DNA of 64,000 nt from CAVZZG01 sp963779685 (GTDB lineage Bacteria; Actinomycetota; Thermoleophilia; Gaiellales; F1-60-MAGs149), in NCBI GenBank assembly GCA_963779685.1, contig CAVZZG010000003.1, positions 2,232,001 through 2,296,000 on the forward strand. The letters run 5' to 3'. A model generated the notes under the pieces. It had not been told where the DNA came from and did not search any database. It saw only the letters and a program-made list of their open reading frames with translations. How positions within the stretch are numbered: the stretch's first letter is position 1; each line of letters opens with the position of its first letter. Below are positions 26,949 through 36,091 of this stretch, piece by piece. A program made the position numbers and the translations under genes.

Positions 26949-28955
26949 ATGTCCTGCCGCACGAGGAGTCTCTGGGCAGTTCTCCCTGCCGTCGCGGTGG
27001 TCCTCGGCCTGCCCACCGCGGCGGTCGCAGCGCCCTCCGCCACCGTCGTCGCGGACGACTTCGCGCATCACCGTGCCGCGATGATCGCCGGCGCCCGGCT
27101 GGCGGCGCTGCAATCGGCCCCCATCCCGGGCATGCGCCGGATCGGGGTCGTGCTGTTCGACTTCGCCGGTCATCCGACGGCTCAGCTCTACACCGCAGGG
27201 GACGTCCTGGCGGCGGCGTTCACCGGCCCGGACAGCCTCCGCGCCTGGTACGACGAGGTCTCGCACGGGACCATGCACCTGATCGGCGCCACCAGCGCCG
27301 ACGGCATCGGCGACACCTACGGGCCCGTGCTGATCGCCGGCACGGCCGGCGCCTGCACGACAGCCGACATCAACCGCTGGTTCGCGGCGGCGCCCACAGC
27401 CGCGCACGTCGACCTCTCCCGCTACGACGAGGTCCTCATGCTCATGCCGCATCAGGCGGCGTGTCCCTGGGCGGGTATCGCCCAGACACCCGGGAAGCTC
27501 GTGATCCTGAACGGCGGCATCGCCCTGCGCGTGACGGCGCACGAGACCGGCCACACGCTGGGGCTCATGCACGCGGGCACGATCGACTGCACCACCGGCC
27601 CCCTCACGGGCAGCTGCGCCGAGGACGACTACGGCGACCCCTACGACGCCATGGGCGCCTCCCCCACGAGCGTCTATCACTTCTCGTCGTTCCACTTGCT
27701 CGAGGCCGGCTTCGCGCGGCCGGCCCAGGCGCTCATCGTGACCCGCACGGGCGGGTTCGCGCTGGCGCCGTCCGACTCCACGAGCGGCGTGACGATGATC
27801 CGGATCCCCCGCAGCACCACGTCGCCGCTCGCGAACCGCTCGGGTCTGTGCCTCGAGTACCGGCAGCCGAGCGGGCACTTCGACGCCTTCGCCGTCAGCG
27901 ACAACGTCATCAAGGGCGTGCTGGTGCGGCTCTGCTCGACGCCGACGCCCGCGGGCGCGAAGAGCCTGCCGGCGAGCGCGGCCCCGACGCGCCTCCTGAA
28001 CATGCACCCCGGTTCGGTCGTCGCACACTACGAGCTGGACGATGGCGAGGTGTTCACCGACACCGCGGGCGGCGTCTCGCTGCGGGTGGACATGCCGACC
28101 GCGGCGGGCGTCACCGTCGCCGTCGCGCTGCACGGGGCGACGTTGCCGCCGACCCCGCCCACCAACGCGCAGGTCGCGCTCAGCGACGCGACCACGCACT
28201 GGGCCGCGAACGTGACGTGGGACGCGTCGGCCGACGCCGCGACCACGGGCTACCACGTCTACCGCGATGGCGTGCTCATCGCGACGCTCCCGGGCTCGGC
28301 GACCTCGTACCCGGACGGCGTCGTGGAGCCGGGGCTGACGCGGACCTTCTCGGTGGCGGCGTTCGACGCCGCCGGCGACGACAGCGGGCCCAGTACGGCC
28401 GCCATCGACGGCCCGGCCCTGTCCGCCGCTCCCGACGCGCCGACCGGCCTGGCGGCGGTGCTCGGCGGCAAGACGCTGGCGACCGTGTCCTGGCAGGCTG
28501 CCGCGGGCGGGGTCGCCGCCGACCACTTCGACGTGATGGTCGATGGCCAGGTGACCACCAGCACGACGCTCGCTCACGTCGTCATCACGCGCAAGCCCGG
28601 TGCCACCGCCGTCGTGCGGATACGGGCCGCCACCGCTGCCGGGCGCCCCAGTCCCTTCACCGCCCCGCTGAAGATCTCGTTCCCCGCCGCGGGCGCACCG
28701 GTGGTGGCGATCAAGAAGCTCGGCATCCGCTCGGACTACCGGACGCTGCGGATCACCTTCAGCGCGCGCGATCCGGATGGCCTGAAGTCGATCCAGATCC
28801 TGCTCGACCGCCGGGTGATCGCGAAGCCGAAGAAGGGCGGGACGATCCAGGTCACGCTTCGTCGAGTCCTGAAGCACGGCCGGCACACGCTGCAGATCAT
28901 CGCCACCGACCGTTACGGCGCCAGGGCGTCGCGCTCGTACGCCTACCTGTTCTGA
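26949..28955 (+). CDS. Secreted metalloprotease (metzincin/gametolysin M11-like) with fibronectin type III-like domains
   Basis: 668 residues. A Sec signal peptide (RTRSLWAV...AAVAA, cut near residue 28) precedes a protease domain with HETGHTLGLMH (HExxHxxGxxH zinc site, about 198-208) and YDAMGAS as a Met-turn, marking a metzincin; gametolysin M11 is the closest type I recognise. Two fibronectin-III-like repeats (about 400-560, each with VTWDAS or VSWQAA) and a C-terminal Ig-like domain follow. GGGAGG precedes the ATG. Probably extracellular degradation of proteins, supplying peptides to the peptidase and amino-acid genes nearby. Confidence 0.83.
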   Translation: MSCRTRSLWAVLPAVAVVLGLPTAAVAAPSATVVADDFAHHRAAMIAGARLAALQSAPIPGMRRIGVVLFDFAGHPTAQLYTAGDVLAAAFTGPDSLRAWYDEVSHGTMHLIGATSADGIGDTYGPVLIAGTAGACTTADINRWFAAAPTAAHVDLSRYDEVLMLMPHQAACPWAGIAQTPGKLVILNGGIALRVTAHETGHTLGLMHAGTIDCTTGPLTGSCAEDDYGDPYDAMGASPTSVYHFSSFHLLEAGFARPAQALIVTRTGGFALAPSDSTSGVTMIRIPRSTTSPLANRSGLCLEYRQPSGHFDAFAVSDNVIKGVLVRLCSTPTPAGAKSLPASAAPTRLLNMHPGSVVAHYELDDGEVFTDTAGGVSLRVDMPTAAGVTVAVALHGATLPPTPPTNAQVALSDATTHWAANVTWDASADAATTGYHVYRDGVLIATLPGSATSYPDGVVEPGLTRTFSVAAFDAAGDDSGPSTAAIDGPALSAAPDAPTGLAAVLGGKTLATVSWQAAAGGVAADHFDVMVDGQVTTSTTLAHVVITRKPGATAVVRIRAATAAGRPSPFTAPLKISFPAAGAPVVAIKKLGIRSDYRTLRITFSARDPDGLKSIQILLDRRVIAKPKKGGTIQVTLRRVLKHGRHTLQIIATDRYGARASRSYAYLF

Positions 28956-28999
28956 CCGGCAGCGGTGGACTCGAGGCTCGAACCGCCTACCATGGCGGC

Positions 29000-29374
29000 G
29001 TGGCGCAGGCGGCGAAGCCGGAGAAGTTGAGCCCGTGGATCCGGATGTTCCGTTTCATGGCGATCTCGGAGGCGATCACCTGGATCGGCCTGCTGGTCGG
29101 AATGCTCTTCAAGTACGTCGTCGCGTCGAACGCGATCGGCGTGAAGATCTTCGGGCCCGTGCACGGCATGGTGATGATCTGCTACGTGATGGCGTGCGGG
29201 ATCATCCGGCCCGACATGCGCTGGAGCGGCCGTCAGACGCTGATCGCGATCGCGGCCTCGGTGCCCCCGCTGGCGACGTGGCCCTTCGAGCGGTGGGCGA
29301 TGCGCCGGTACCGCGCGCTGCCGCCTGAACCCGAGCAGGCGCCCGAGGCTGTCACGCCACGCTCGGACGGGTGA
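29000..29374 (+). CDS. DUF3817 family membrane protein
   Basis: 124 residues from a GTG start. Three membrane spans are visible: ISEAITWIGLLVGMLFKYV, GPVHGMVMICYVMACGII and a third around ALIAIAASVPPLATWPFERW. The EAITWIGLL, KIFGPVHG and PFERWA motifs fit the actinobacterial DUF3817 family, which has no known function. 44 bp after the protease gene. An in-frame ATG at 29047 is an alternative start but would cut into the conserved start. Confidence 0.8.
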   Translation: MAQAAKPEKLSPWIRMFRFMAISEAITWIGLLVGMLFKYVVASNAIGVKIFGPVHGMVMICYVMACGIIRPDMRWSGRQTLIAIAASVPPLATWPFERWAMRRYRALPPEPEQAPEAVTPRSDG

Positions 29375-29393
29375 TGGGTCTGGCTGACGCCGG

Positions 29394-30398
29394 CTAGCCG
29401 TAGAGCCCGGCCACGAGCTCGTACGACCGCACACGGTCGGCGTGCAGGAAGGTGGACGTCGAGAGCATCAGCTCGTCCGCGCCGGTCCTCGCCAGCAGCT
29501 CGTCGATACCGGCCCTGACGCCCGCCGGGTCGCCCACGATGTAGCCGGCGGTGTGGTCGTCGACGACGGCGGCCTCCTCGGGCGTCAGCGGCACCCGGCT
29601 GGCCTCCTCGGGGCTCGGAAGCCGGCCCGGCGTGCCGAGCCGGAGGTTGCGGACGGACAGCCGGTTGGACGAGAACAGCCGCCGCGCCTCGTCGTCGGTG
29701 GGTGCGCAGATGGCCCCGGCGCAGATCATGAGGTGGGGCGCGGCGAGCTCGGCGGAGGGGCGGAAGCGCGATCGGTAGAGCTCGACTGCCGGCAGCGTGT
29801 TGCGCGGGCTGAAGTGGTGGGCGAAGGCGAACGGCAGCCCAAGGAGGCCGGCCACCTGGGCGCTGTACCCGCTCGAGCCCAGCAACCAGATCGCTGGCCT
29901 CGAGCCGGCGCCGGGCACTGCCTGGATGCCCTCGACGGCGCCGTCGAAGTAGCCGATCAGCTCCTGGAGCTGCTCCGGGAAGTCGTCCGCCATCATCCGC
30001 TCGCGCGACTGGCGCAGTGCGTAGGCGGTCAGCTGGTCGGTGCCGGGAGCGCGGCCGAGCCCGAGGTCGATGCGGCCCGGATGGAGCGCCTCCAGGGTGC
30101 CGAACTGCTCCGCGACGACCAGCGGGGCGTGGTTGGGCAGCATGACGCCGCCCGATCCGACGCGGAGCGTGCTGGTGCCGGCCGCGAGGTGCGCGATGAG
30201 CACTGCCGGCGCCGAGCTGGCGATGCCCGGCAGGTTGTGATGCTCGGCCACCCAGTGGCGTGTGAATCCCAGCTGCTCGACCCGCCGGGCCAGGTCGAGC
30301 GAGTTGGCCAGCGCATCGGCGGGCGTCGCGCCCTCCGACACCGGGGCGAGGTCGAGCACGGAGAGCGGGACGGGAGCGGCGGAGACGGGCACGTGCAT
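29394..30398 (-). CDS. LLM class flavin-dependent oxidoreductase
   Basis: 334 residues. Start [13 protein letters not shown] and [17 protein letters not shown] are the hallmark of the FMN luciferase-like group without bound F420; [21 protein letters not shown] and [11 protein letters not shown] are further matches. [29 protein letters not shown] is the downstream barrel signature. Typically acts on small hydrophobic or sulfonated substrates with reduced flavin. Its upstream side is occupied by repeat copy 2 (30438-30693), so its promoter must lie within or just downstream of the repeat. Confidence 0.87.
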   Translation of the reverse strand: MHVPVSAAPVPLSVLDLAPVSEGATPADALANSLDLARRVEQLGFTRHWVAEHHNLPGIASSAPAVLIAHLAAGTSTLRVGSGGVMLPNHAPLVVAEQFGTLEALHPGRIDLGLGRAPGTDQLTAYALRQSRERMMADDFPEQLQELIGYFDGAVEGIQAVPGAGSRPAIWLLGSSGYSAQVAGLLGLPFAFAHHFSPRNTLPAVELYRSRFRPSAELAAPHLMICAGAICAPTDDEARRLFSSNRLSVRNLRLGTPGRLPSPEEASRVPLTPEEAAVVDDHTAGYIVGDPAGVRAGIDELLARTGADELMLSTSTFLHADRVRSYELVAGLYG

Positions 30399-30437
30399 GG
30401 CAACGCCGGCGCGGCCCGGTGCAGTCCCCTGGAGCCT

Positions 30438-30693
30438 AGATCTGATCTTCAGAATGAGCGGCGCGTTCGCATCGCCGGTGAGAGTCCTGCGCTGACCACG
30501 AACGCCGGAGCAACGCTCCGGCAACCGTGACCAGCTTCGGCTCCCCTTCCGCCGCCTCAAAGAGGCGGCGGAAGGGGCTTCGCGGCAGCGTCGTCCGTGC
30601 CTTGGCCTTGCGTCTGCAAGGCCCGCGGAACGCCCGGTCGCTGCCGCTCGCTCCCCGACCCGCGACCACGACCCTCATTCTGAAATCAGCTCT
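30438..30693. repeat. Structured 256-bp intergenic repeat, copy 2
   Basis: Same length, order and orientation as 6801-7056. Left end at 30438-30458, right end 30674-30693. The right end, read on the minus strand, follows the aldolase stop TAA directly (the stop's last base is position 30693). Its hairpins keep the stems of copy 1 but change loops: GCCGGAGC with loop AAC, and a perfect 16-bp stem CCCCTTCCGCCGCCTC with loop AAA (30543-30577), where copy 1 has mismatches. The GCCTTGC/GTCT hairpin is unchanged. It separates the aldolase operon from the LLM gene. Confidence 0.88.
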
Positions 30694-31427
30694 TACGTGT
30701 GGACGATCTCGCGCAGCCGTGCGACGAGCGCGCCGGGGCGGGAGCTCCCCCAGACGTTGCGGCCGACGGCCACGCCGCGCGCGCCGGCGTCGATGCCGGC
30801 GCGGATCTGATCCAGGAACCCGGCCTCGGTCGGCTGGGGGTCGCCCCCGGCGAGGAAGACGGGCCGGCCGCAGCCGACGGCGACGTCGATGGCGCTGGCC
30901 GGCCGCGGGATGGTGGTCTTGACGATGTGGGCACCGAGCTCCGCGGCGACCCGGGCGCAGGCCCCGATCGCGATCGGGTCGTAAGGGTCGGGGTAGTGCT
31001 CGGACTCGATGGGCATGATCTCGCAGACGTACGGCATGCCGGCGGCGTCGCAGGCGGCCGCGATCCGGGCCGCCGCCGAGACGGCGGTCAGCTCGTCCGG
31101 GCAGCCGACCTGGACGAAGCTGAGGACGGCATGGGCGCCGATCCGGGCGGCGTCCTCGACCGTCCAGCAGACGGCGTGATCGCCGTCGCGGTACGGGCCG
31201 ACGGAGAGCGTCTTGATGTCGAGCTTGAGGATCCTGCGGGCATCGCCGAAGGCGTCGGCGTGGTCGCGGATCGTCCCGTAGCTCGCGATGATGCCGTCCG
31301 CGCCGGCGGTGACGACCTCGCCGATCAGCGCCCCGCGGTCCTCGAGGCCCTTGGCCGGCCACATGTAGAGGGGGTGGTCGATCGCGACGATGACGCCGCG
31401 CTCGGAGGGGAACAGGGACGGCGTCAT
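30693..31427 (-). CDS. Class I aldolase (DeoC/LacD/FbaB-type beta/alpha barrel)
   Basis: 244 residues. GVIVAIDHPLYM is the start of a DhnA/LacD-type barrel; AHIVKTTIPRP contains the likely Schiff-base Lys, FLAGGDPQ and ARGVAVGRNVWG form the phosphate-binding end. Probably cleaves a phosphorylated ketose made by the FGGY kinase two genes upstream. Start overlaps the ADH stop (ATGA at 31424-31427). Last gene of a five-gene minus operon and directly abutting repeat copy 2. Exact substrate unknown. Confidence 0.8.
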   Translation of the reverse strand: MTPSLFPSERGVIVAIDHPLYMWPAKGLEDRGALIGEVVTAGADGIIASYGTIRDHADAFGDARRILKLDIKTLSVGPYRDGDHAVCWTVEDAARIGAHAVLSFVQVGCPDELTAVSAAARIAAACDAAGMPYVCEIMPIESEHYPDPYDPIAIGACARVAAELGAHIVKTTIPRPASAIDVAVGCGRPVFLAGGDPQPTEAGFLDQIRAGIDAGARGVAVGRNVWGSSRPGALVARLREIVHT

Positions 31428-32410
31428 GGCATCCGCCCGGGCACGAGGACGGTCTTGAGGGTGCGCATGGCGATGACATCTTCGAAGGCGTCCCGGACAC
31501 CGTCGAGGTCGCAGTGGGCCGTGACGAGCGACTCCAGCGTCAGCGTCCCGTCGCTCAGCAGGTCATGGGCCTCCTCGTAGCGGACGCGCTGGTCGGCCGG
31601 GGGCACGCCGATCCACTCGCTGCCGGTGATCGTCATCTCCTTGTAGTGGATCCGGTTGACGTCGATCGTCGCCTGGCCGCGGTCGCCGAAGCCGGCGAAG
31701 AGCACGATCCGGCCACGGTGCGCCAGGGCCTCGATGGCGGGCGCGATCAGGTCGGGGTTGCCGACCGAGAGGATGACGACGTCGGCACCCGCGCCCTCGC
31801 TCCAGTCCCGCACCAGCGCAGGCCAGTCATCCGCATCCGAGGCCGAGCCAGCGCCGATGCCCACCGCCAGCTCGCGGCGCTCGGCGTTCGGCTCGACCAC
31901 GTGGACGTCGGCTCCGGCCAGCGCGCCGACGGCGGCGAGCTGCAGGCCCATCTGCCCGGCCCCGACGACCACGAGGCGCTCGCCCGCGAGCAGCCCGGCC
32001 TGGTCGTGCACCGCATGGAGGCAGTCGGCGAGCGGCTCGATGAAGACGGCGCGGTCGACCGGTATGTGCTCGTCCACCGCCAGCGGCCCGTACGACCACG
32101 CCTGCCGGTCGGTGCCGAGCACCGCGTACTCGGCGTAGCCGGCGTAGGTGTCGCCGTAGACCCGTTGCCCGACGCTCCAGCCGGACACCTCGGGTCCCAT
32201 CGCCTCGATCCGGCCGACCCACTCGTGACCGGGGTTGAACGGGTACTCGCCGTCGTTCACGCCGATCCGGTACTTGCGGACATCGGTCGGGCAGACGCCG
32301 CAGGCCTCGATCCTGACGAGCAGGTCGTGAGGACCGGGGTCGGGTATCGGCACGTCCTCGACGCGGACGTCGAGGAGGTCGTGCAGGCGAGCCGCCCGCA
32401 TCGTTGTCAC
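31424..32410 (-). CDS. Zinc-type alcohol dehydrogenase (MDR) without structural zinc loop
   Basis: 328 residues, GTG start overlapping the kinase stop (GTGA). Catalytic zinc ligands CGVCPTD and NPGHEW are present and the Rossmann motif is VVGAGQMGLQLAA. The four-cysteine structural zinc lobe is missing: that region reads YGDTYAGYAEYAVL. Such shortened polyol dehydrogenases occur in sorbitol/threitol-type pathways. An internal ATG at 32401 is an alternative start. Probably oxidises a polyol or sugar before phosphorylation. Confidence 0.82.
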   Translation of the reverse strand: MTTMRAARLHDLLDVRVEDVPIPDPGPHDLLVRIEACGVCPTDVRKYRIGVNDGEYPFNPGHEWVGRIEAMGPEVSGWSVGQRVYGDTYAGYAEYAVLGTDRQAWSYGPLAVDEHIPVDRAVFIEPLADCLHAVHDQAGLLAGERLVVVGAGQMGLQLAAVGALAGADVHVVEPNAERRELAVGIGAGSASDADDWPALVRDWSEGAGADVVILSVGNPDLIAPAIEALAHRGRIVLFAGFGDRGQATIDVNRIHYKEMTITGSEWIGVPPADQRVRYEEAHDLLSDGTLTLESLVTAHCDLDGVRDAFEDVIAMRTLKTVLVPGRMP

Positions 32411-33840
32411 GTGGAACCTCCGGTGGTGAGAGCGAGATCGGTCAGCGCGTGCATGCCGTCCGCGAGCGGCGCGTAGAGGGACCGGTACACCTCGTACAGC
32501 CGGTCGATGCGTTCGGCGGCGCCGGTGTCCGGTTCGACGACGCGGTCGATCGCAACGGGCGGCTCGAGGCCGATGGCGTGCAGCGCCAGGCGGCAGGGCC
32601 CGATCGGCGCGCCCGCGTCGGCGACGATCTCGAACGGCGTCTGCAGCGCATCGCAGGTGGCGCCCACCAGCGATCGGCTACTGGCGCCACCGCCGCCGGC
32701 GCGCCACACGGGCGGCGCCGCGCCCAGCTCGCGGAGTCGCTCGGCGTGGTCGCGCACGCTGAGCGCGAGCCCGTCGATGACGGCGCGGTACAGGTGCTCC
32801 GGCCGTGTGCCGGCCGTCAGGCCGACGATCACGCCCCGGGCCGCGGCGTCGTGCACGGGCGTCCGTTCGCCGGCCAGGTACGGCAGGAACACCAGGCCGC
32901 CCGTGCCGGCGGCGAGCTCCTCGGCGGCCGCCTCGAGGTCGTCGGCGAACCCGGCGGGAGCTCCCGTCAGCCGCCGCGCCCAGCCGAGCGCAGAGCCACC
33001 GGTGGCGGGCCACCCCCCGACGATCACGCCGTCACCCAGATGCGGCGAAGACACGAGCCCCAGCATTTCGGCCGGCGCCGACGCGAACACCGCCGCGATG
33101 ATCAGGGTCGAGCCGAAGATGACGCCCGCGTCGCCGACCCGGGTGGCGCCGATGGCGGCCGTGTCGGCATACGCGTCGTAGGTCCCGACGACCACTGGTA
33201 GGCCCGGCGGCAGCCCGAGCTGGCGCCCCGACGCCGGCGTGAGGCCTCCGGCGATGTCGTACGCCGGCCGCGGCGACGGCGGCGGCACCGGGCAGGTCAC
33301 CCCGGGCAGCTGGTAGTCGCAGGCGGTGATCGAGTCCATCGTCGCCACGCCGGTCAGCCGGGCGACGAGGTACCCGGTGGCGTCCAGGACGAGCGATGCG
33401 CGGTCGAAGCGATCCGGGTCGTGCGAGCGCCACCACTCGAGCTTGGGGATCGCGTGATCGTGGGTCAGCTGATCGTCGCGAAGGCCGAGCCGCGCGCGGA
33501 GCGCGCGACGCTCCGGCTCGGCCCGGGTGTCGAGGCTGAACAGGAGCGCGGGCGAGATCGCCGCGAGGTCATCGTCGACGAGCACGGGCGACGGGCCGTG
33601 CGCCGCCACGCCGACGGCGTCGATCGCCGCGTCCGGTACGGCGGTCAGGACGTCGCGGATGGCCGCAGCGACCGCATCGAGGGCGGCCGCCGGCTCCTGC
33701 TCGGCCCGGCCGAAGTCGCTGCGGATGGGGACGGCGAACCGCGCGCCGGCGGCGACCACCCGGCCGTCGCCGTTCATGACCGCCGCGCGGGCGCCGGTCA
33801 CGCCGAGGTCGACGCCGACGACCATCCGGCCGGCCGTCAC
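32407..33840 (-). CDS. FGGY family carbohydrate kinase
   Basis: 477 residues. The N-terminal phosphate loop is GVDLGVTGARAAVMN and the C-terminal adenosine site AGGGGASSRSLVGATCDAL. A conserved Asp of the substrate site is in TYDAYADTAA. GTG start overlaps the upstream ADH stop (GTGA at 33837-33840); an internal ATG at 33825 also fits. The family phosphorylates pentuloses, polyols or related C4-C7 sugars. With two dehydrogenases and an aldolase it forms an oxidise-phosphorylate-cleave set. Confidence 0.87.
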   Translation of the reverse strand: MTAGRMVVGVDLGVTGARAAVMNGDGRVVAAGARFAVPIRSDFGRAEQEPAAALDAVAAAIRDVLTAVPDAAIDAVGVAAHGPSPVLVDDDLAAISPALLFSLDTRAEPERRALRARLGLRDDQLTHDHAIPKLEWWRSHDPDRFDRASLVLDATGYLVARLTGVATMDSITACDYQLPGVTCPVPPPSPRPAYDIAGGLTPASGRQLGLPPGLPVVVGTYDAYADTAAIGATRVGDAGVIFGSTLIIAAVFASAPAEMLGLVSSPHLGDGVIVGGWPATGGSALGWARRLTGAPAGFADDLEAAAEELAAGTGGLVFLPYLAGERTPVHDAAARGVIVGLTAGTRPEHLYRAVIDGLALSVRDHAERLRELGAAPPVWRAGGGGASSRSLVGATCDALQTPFEIVADAGAPIGPCRLALHAIGLEPPVAIDRVVEPDTGAAERIDRLYEVYRSLYAPLADGMHALTDLALTTGGST

Positions 33841-34856
33841 GGTTCGATCAGCACCTTCACCGCCGCGCTGCTGCCGCGATCGGACGCCGCCGCGAAGGCG
33901 GCGGCGATGTCCTCGAGCGCGAACCGGTGCGTGATCGCCGGCGCCAGCCGGACGCGGCCGGCGGCGACGAGATCCAGGGCGGCAGCGAACTCCGACCTGC
34001 CGGCCCACGTGTCGTAGCTCCAGCAGGGCGCGATCGTCAACTCCCGCTCCATCGCGAGCTGGAAGTCGAAGGCGGTCGGCCCGAACGCCTCGCCCACGAG
34101 GCCGATGGCGGCCGCACGGCCGGCGACCGCCACCGCGCGCTCGACGGCGTCCGATCCTCCCGCGGTCTCGAGCACGACGTCGCCCTGCAGATCCCGGTAG
34201 GCGTCGTCTCGGACGTCCAGGACCGCGTCGATGCCGAGCGATCGGGCGACCGCGAGGCTCTCGGGGCGGCGGGCGGCGATGGTGACCTGCGACGCCCCCG
34301 CAGCGCTCGCAAGCTGGGCGCAGGCGAGCCCGATCGCACCTGCTCCGAGCACGACCACGCGGGATCCGAGCGGGAGCGCGACGCGATGCACGGCGTGCAC
34401 CGCCACCGCGACGCAATCCAGCAACGCGGCCTCCTCGAACGGCACCGGATCGGGCAGGCGGAAGGCGTTCGCCCGCGGCACGGTGCACAGCTCGGCGAAC
34501 CCGCCGGGCCGCGCCACGCCGAGGTGCTCGAGGCGGGCGCAGAGCGAGAAGCGGCCGGCGGCGCACCACGAGCAGGTGCCGCACCCGATCATCGGTTGCA
34601 CGGCGATCCGGTCGCCGATCGCCAGATCGTCCACCCCGGCGCCCAGGGCGACCACGTCGCCGGCGAACTCGTGTCCCTGGGCCGTCCTCGGGAACGGGAT
34701 CGCATACAGCGCGCGACCCGCCCGGTACTCGTGCAGGTCGCTGCCGCAGATACCGGCCGCGCGCACCCTGATCACGACCTCTCCCGCTCCGGGCACCGGG
34801 TCGGGCGCGGTCTCCACGACGATCTGCCCGGGGGCGGGGAACGCCGCGGTCCTCAC
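33837..34856 (-). CDS. Zinc-dependent alcohol/polyol dehydrogenase (MDR)
   Basis: 339 residues. Catalytic zinc: CGSDLHEY and AQGHEFAG; structural zinc: CGTCSWCAAGRFSLC (CxxCxxCx7C); NAD site VVLGAGAIGLACAQ. Resembles L-threonine/sorbitol dehydrogenases. It overlaps the SnoaL-like gene upstream (ATGA at 34853-34856) and the kinase downstream. With the shorter ADH it would carry out the oxidation step(s) of the kinase-aldolase pathway. Confidence 0.88.
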   Translation of the reverse strand: MRTAAFPAPGQIVVETAPDPVPGAGEVVIRVRAAGICGSDLHEYRAGRALYAIPFPRTAQGHEFAGDVVALGAGVDDLAIGDRIAVQPMIGCGTCSWCAAGRFSLCARLEHLGVARPGGFAELCTVPRANAFRLPDPVPFEEAALLDCVAVAVHAVHRVALPLGSRVVVLGAGAIGLACAQLASAAGASQVTIAARRPESLAVARSLGIDAVLDVRDDAYRDLQGDVVLETAGGSDAVERAVAVAGRAAAIGLVGEAFGPTAFDFQLAMERELTIAPCWSYDTWAGRSEFAAALDLVAAGRVRLAPAITHRFALEDIAAAFAAASDRGSSAAVKVLIEP

Positions 34857-35233
34857 GCGCCGGCCCCGTCCAGGCCGCCGAGGTCGAAGAGCACCAGGGC
34901 CCGCACGATCTGTCCGTCGGCGCAGTCGAGCCAGGTCACGCCCTCGACATCGGCGGCGCCGACGACATAGCGCCAGCGCTTCGCGGCCCGCCGCTCATCG
35001 CCCACCGCGTCGAGCACGACGTACTCGAACGACGGCGTGGCCCGGAGCCAGTCGACGCACACCTGGCGGATGGCGTCGCGGCCGTGCACGGCGCGCGGGG
35101 CAGATCCGTCGGCTGTGCGGTGCTCGACGTCGATGAACTCCGCGTCGACCGCGAACAGGTCCGCGTAGGCGTCGGGGTCGCGGGCCACGAGCGCCGCACG
35201 CCAGCCGTGGGCCAGATCGACCGGAGTTCGCAT
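34853..35233 (-). CDS. SnoaL-like/NTF2-fold protein
   Basis: 126 residues. The cone-shaped NTF2 fold is recognisable from DPDAYADLFAVDAEFIDVEHR, GRDAIRQVCVDWLRATP and the strand pattern FEYVVLDAVGD and ITWLDCADGQIVR-like end. Members include ketosteroid-isomerase-like enzymes and polyketide cyclases, but many have no known activity. First gene of the ADH-kinase-ADH-aldolase operon; divergent from the SDR at 35312. May be an isomerase or accessory factor. Confidence 0.75.
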   Translation of the reverse strand: MRTPVDLAHGWRAALVARDPDAYADLFAVDAEFIDVEHRTADGSAPRAVHGRDAIRQVCVDWLRATPSFEYVVLDAVGDERRAAKRWRYVVGAADVEGVTWLDCADGQIVRALVLFDLGGLDGAGA

Positions 35234-35253
35234 GCGCGAAAGTAGAACACGGC

Positions 35254-35282
35254 TTGTCACGGCCGGGGAACGCCCGTACGAT
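35254..35282 (+). promoter_or_regulatory. Putative sigma-70 promoter of the SDR at 35312
   Basis: TTGTCA (35254-35259), 17-bp spacer and TACGAT (35277-35282), 29 bp before the ATG. This is the best -35/-10 pair I found in the window, and it lies in the divergent gap. GAGGAG follows as a ribosome-binding site at about 35297-35302. Confidence 0.55.
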
Positions 35283-35311
35283 CGGCCGCGGGTCGAGAGG
35301 AGACGGGATTC

Positions 35312-36091
35312 ATGCGGGACAGGCTCATCGTCGTGACCGGGACATCGCGCGGCATCGGGCAGGGGGTTGCCGAGTTCCTGGCGGCCGAGGGCGCGGACGT
35401 GGCAGGGATCGACTGGCACGACGGCGCCGAGACCCGGTCGCGAGCCGGGTCGCGGTTCACGCACTTCCAGGCCGACGTCTCCAGCCCCGGCGACGTCGCC
35501 CGCGTGTTCGGCGAGATCGACGCCGCCTACGGCCGGCCGCCGTGGGGGCTCGTGTGCGTCGCCGGGATCGCTCCGGAGGTGGAATTCCTGGAGACGACCC
35601 CCGAGGCCTTCGACGCCGTGATGGGGGTGAACGTCCGCGGGCCCTTCCTCTGCGGTCAGCAGGCCGCACGGCGGATGCGCGACGCCGGCGGCGGCCGGAT
35701 CGTCAACATCGCGTCCACGGCGAGCGTCCAGGCCTGGTCGCACCAGTCCGCCTACGGCGCGTCCAAGGGGGCCGTGCTGCTGCTGACCCGCAACATGGCC
35801 AACGAGCTCGCCCGCCTCGGGATCACGGTCAACGCCGTCGGGCCCGGGACGATCGTCACGCCGCTGGCGGCGAACGTACTCGACAACCCGGACTGGGTCG
35901 CGGCCGAGCTGGGCTCGACGCCGATCAAGCGATTCGGCACCCCGCGCGACATCGCCGTCGGCGTCCGGTTCTTCCTGCAGCCCGAGGCGGAGTGGGTGAC
36001 CGGCCAGACGCTGTACGTGGACGGCGGGTTCCTCGCGTCGGGCGGCCCATGGCTCGACTCGCTCGAGGGTCACGTCTCGATCGATCGTTAG
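35312..36091 (+). CDS. Short-chain dehydrogenase/reductase
   Basis: 259 residues. VVTGTSRGIGQGVA nucleotide motif, GIDWHDGAE after beta-2, catalytic NIASTASVQAWSHQSAYGASKG with Ser, Tyr and Lys, NAVGPGTIVTP and GQTLYVDGG. The C-terminus is extended (PWLDSLEGHVSIDR). ATG start supported by GAGGAG and the promoter at 35254. Stop overlaps the convergent M20 gene by 4 bp. Probably a sugar or hydroxy-acid dehydrogenase. Confidence 0.88.
   Translation: MRDRLIVVTGTSRGIGQGVAEFLAAEGADVAGIDWHDGAETRSRAGSRFTHFQADVSSPGDVARVFGEIDAAYGRPPWGLVCVAGIAPEVEFLETTPEAFDAVMGVNVRGPFLCGQQAARRMRDAGGGRIVNIASTASVQAWSHQSAYGASKGAVLLLTRNMANELARLGITVNAVGPGTIVTPLAANVLDNPDWVAAELGSTPIKRFGTPRDIAVGVRFFLQPEAEWVTGQTLYVDGGFLASGGPWLDSLEGHVSIDR

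Noticed and set aside
35835..36091. Overlap of SDR and M20 stops as an annotation error
   Set aside because: Four-base convergent overlap with correct ends for both families; similar overlap exists at 25303-25306.
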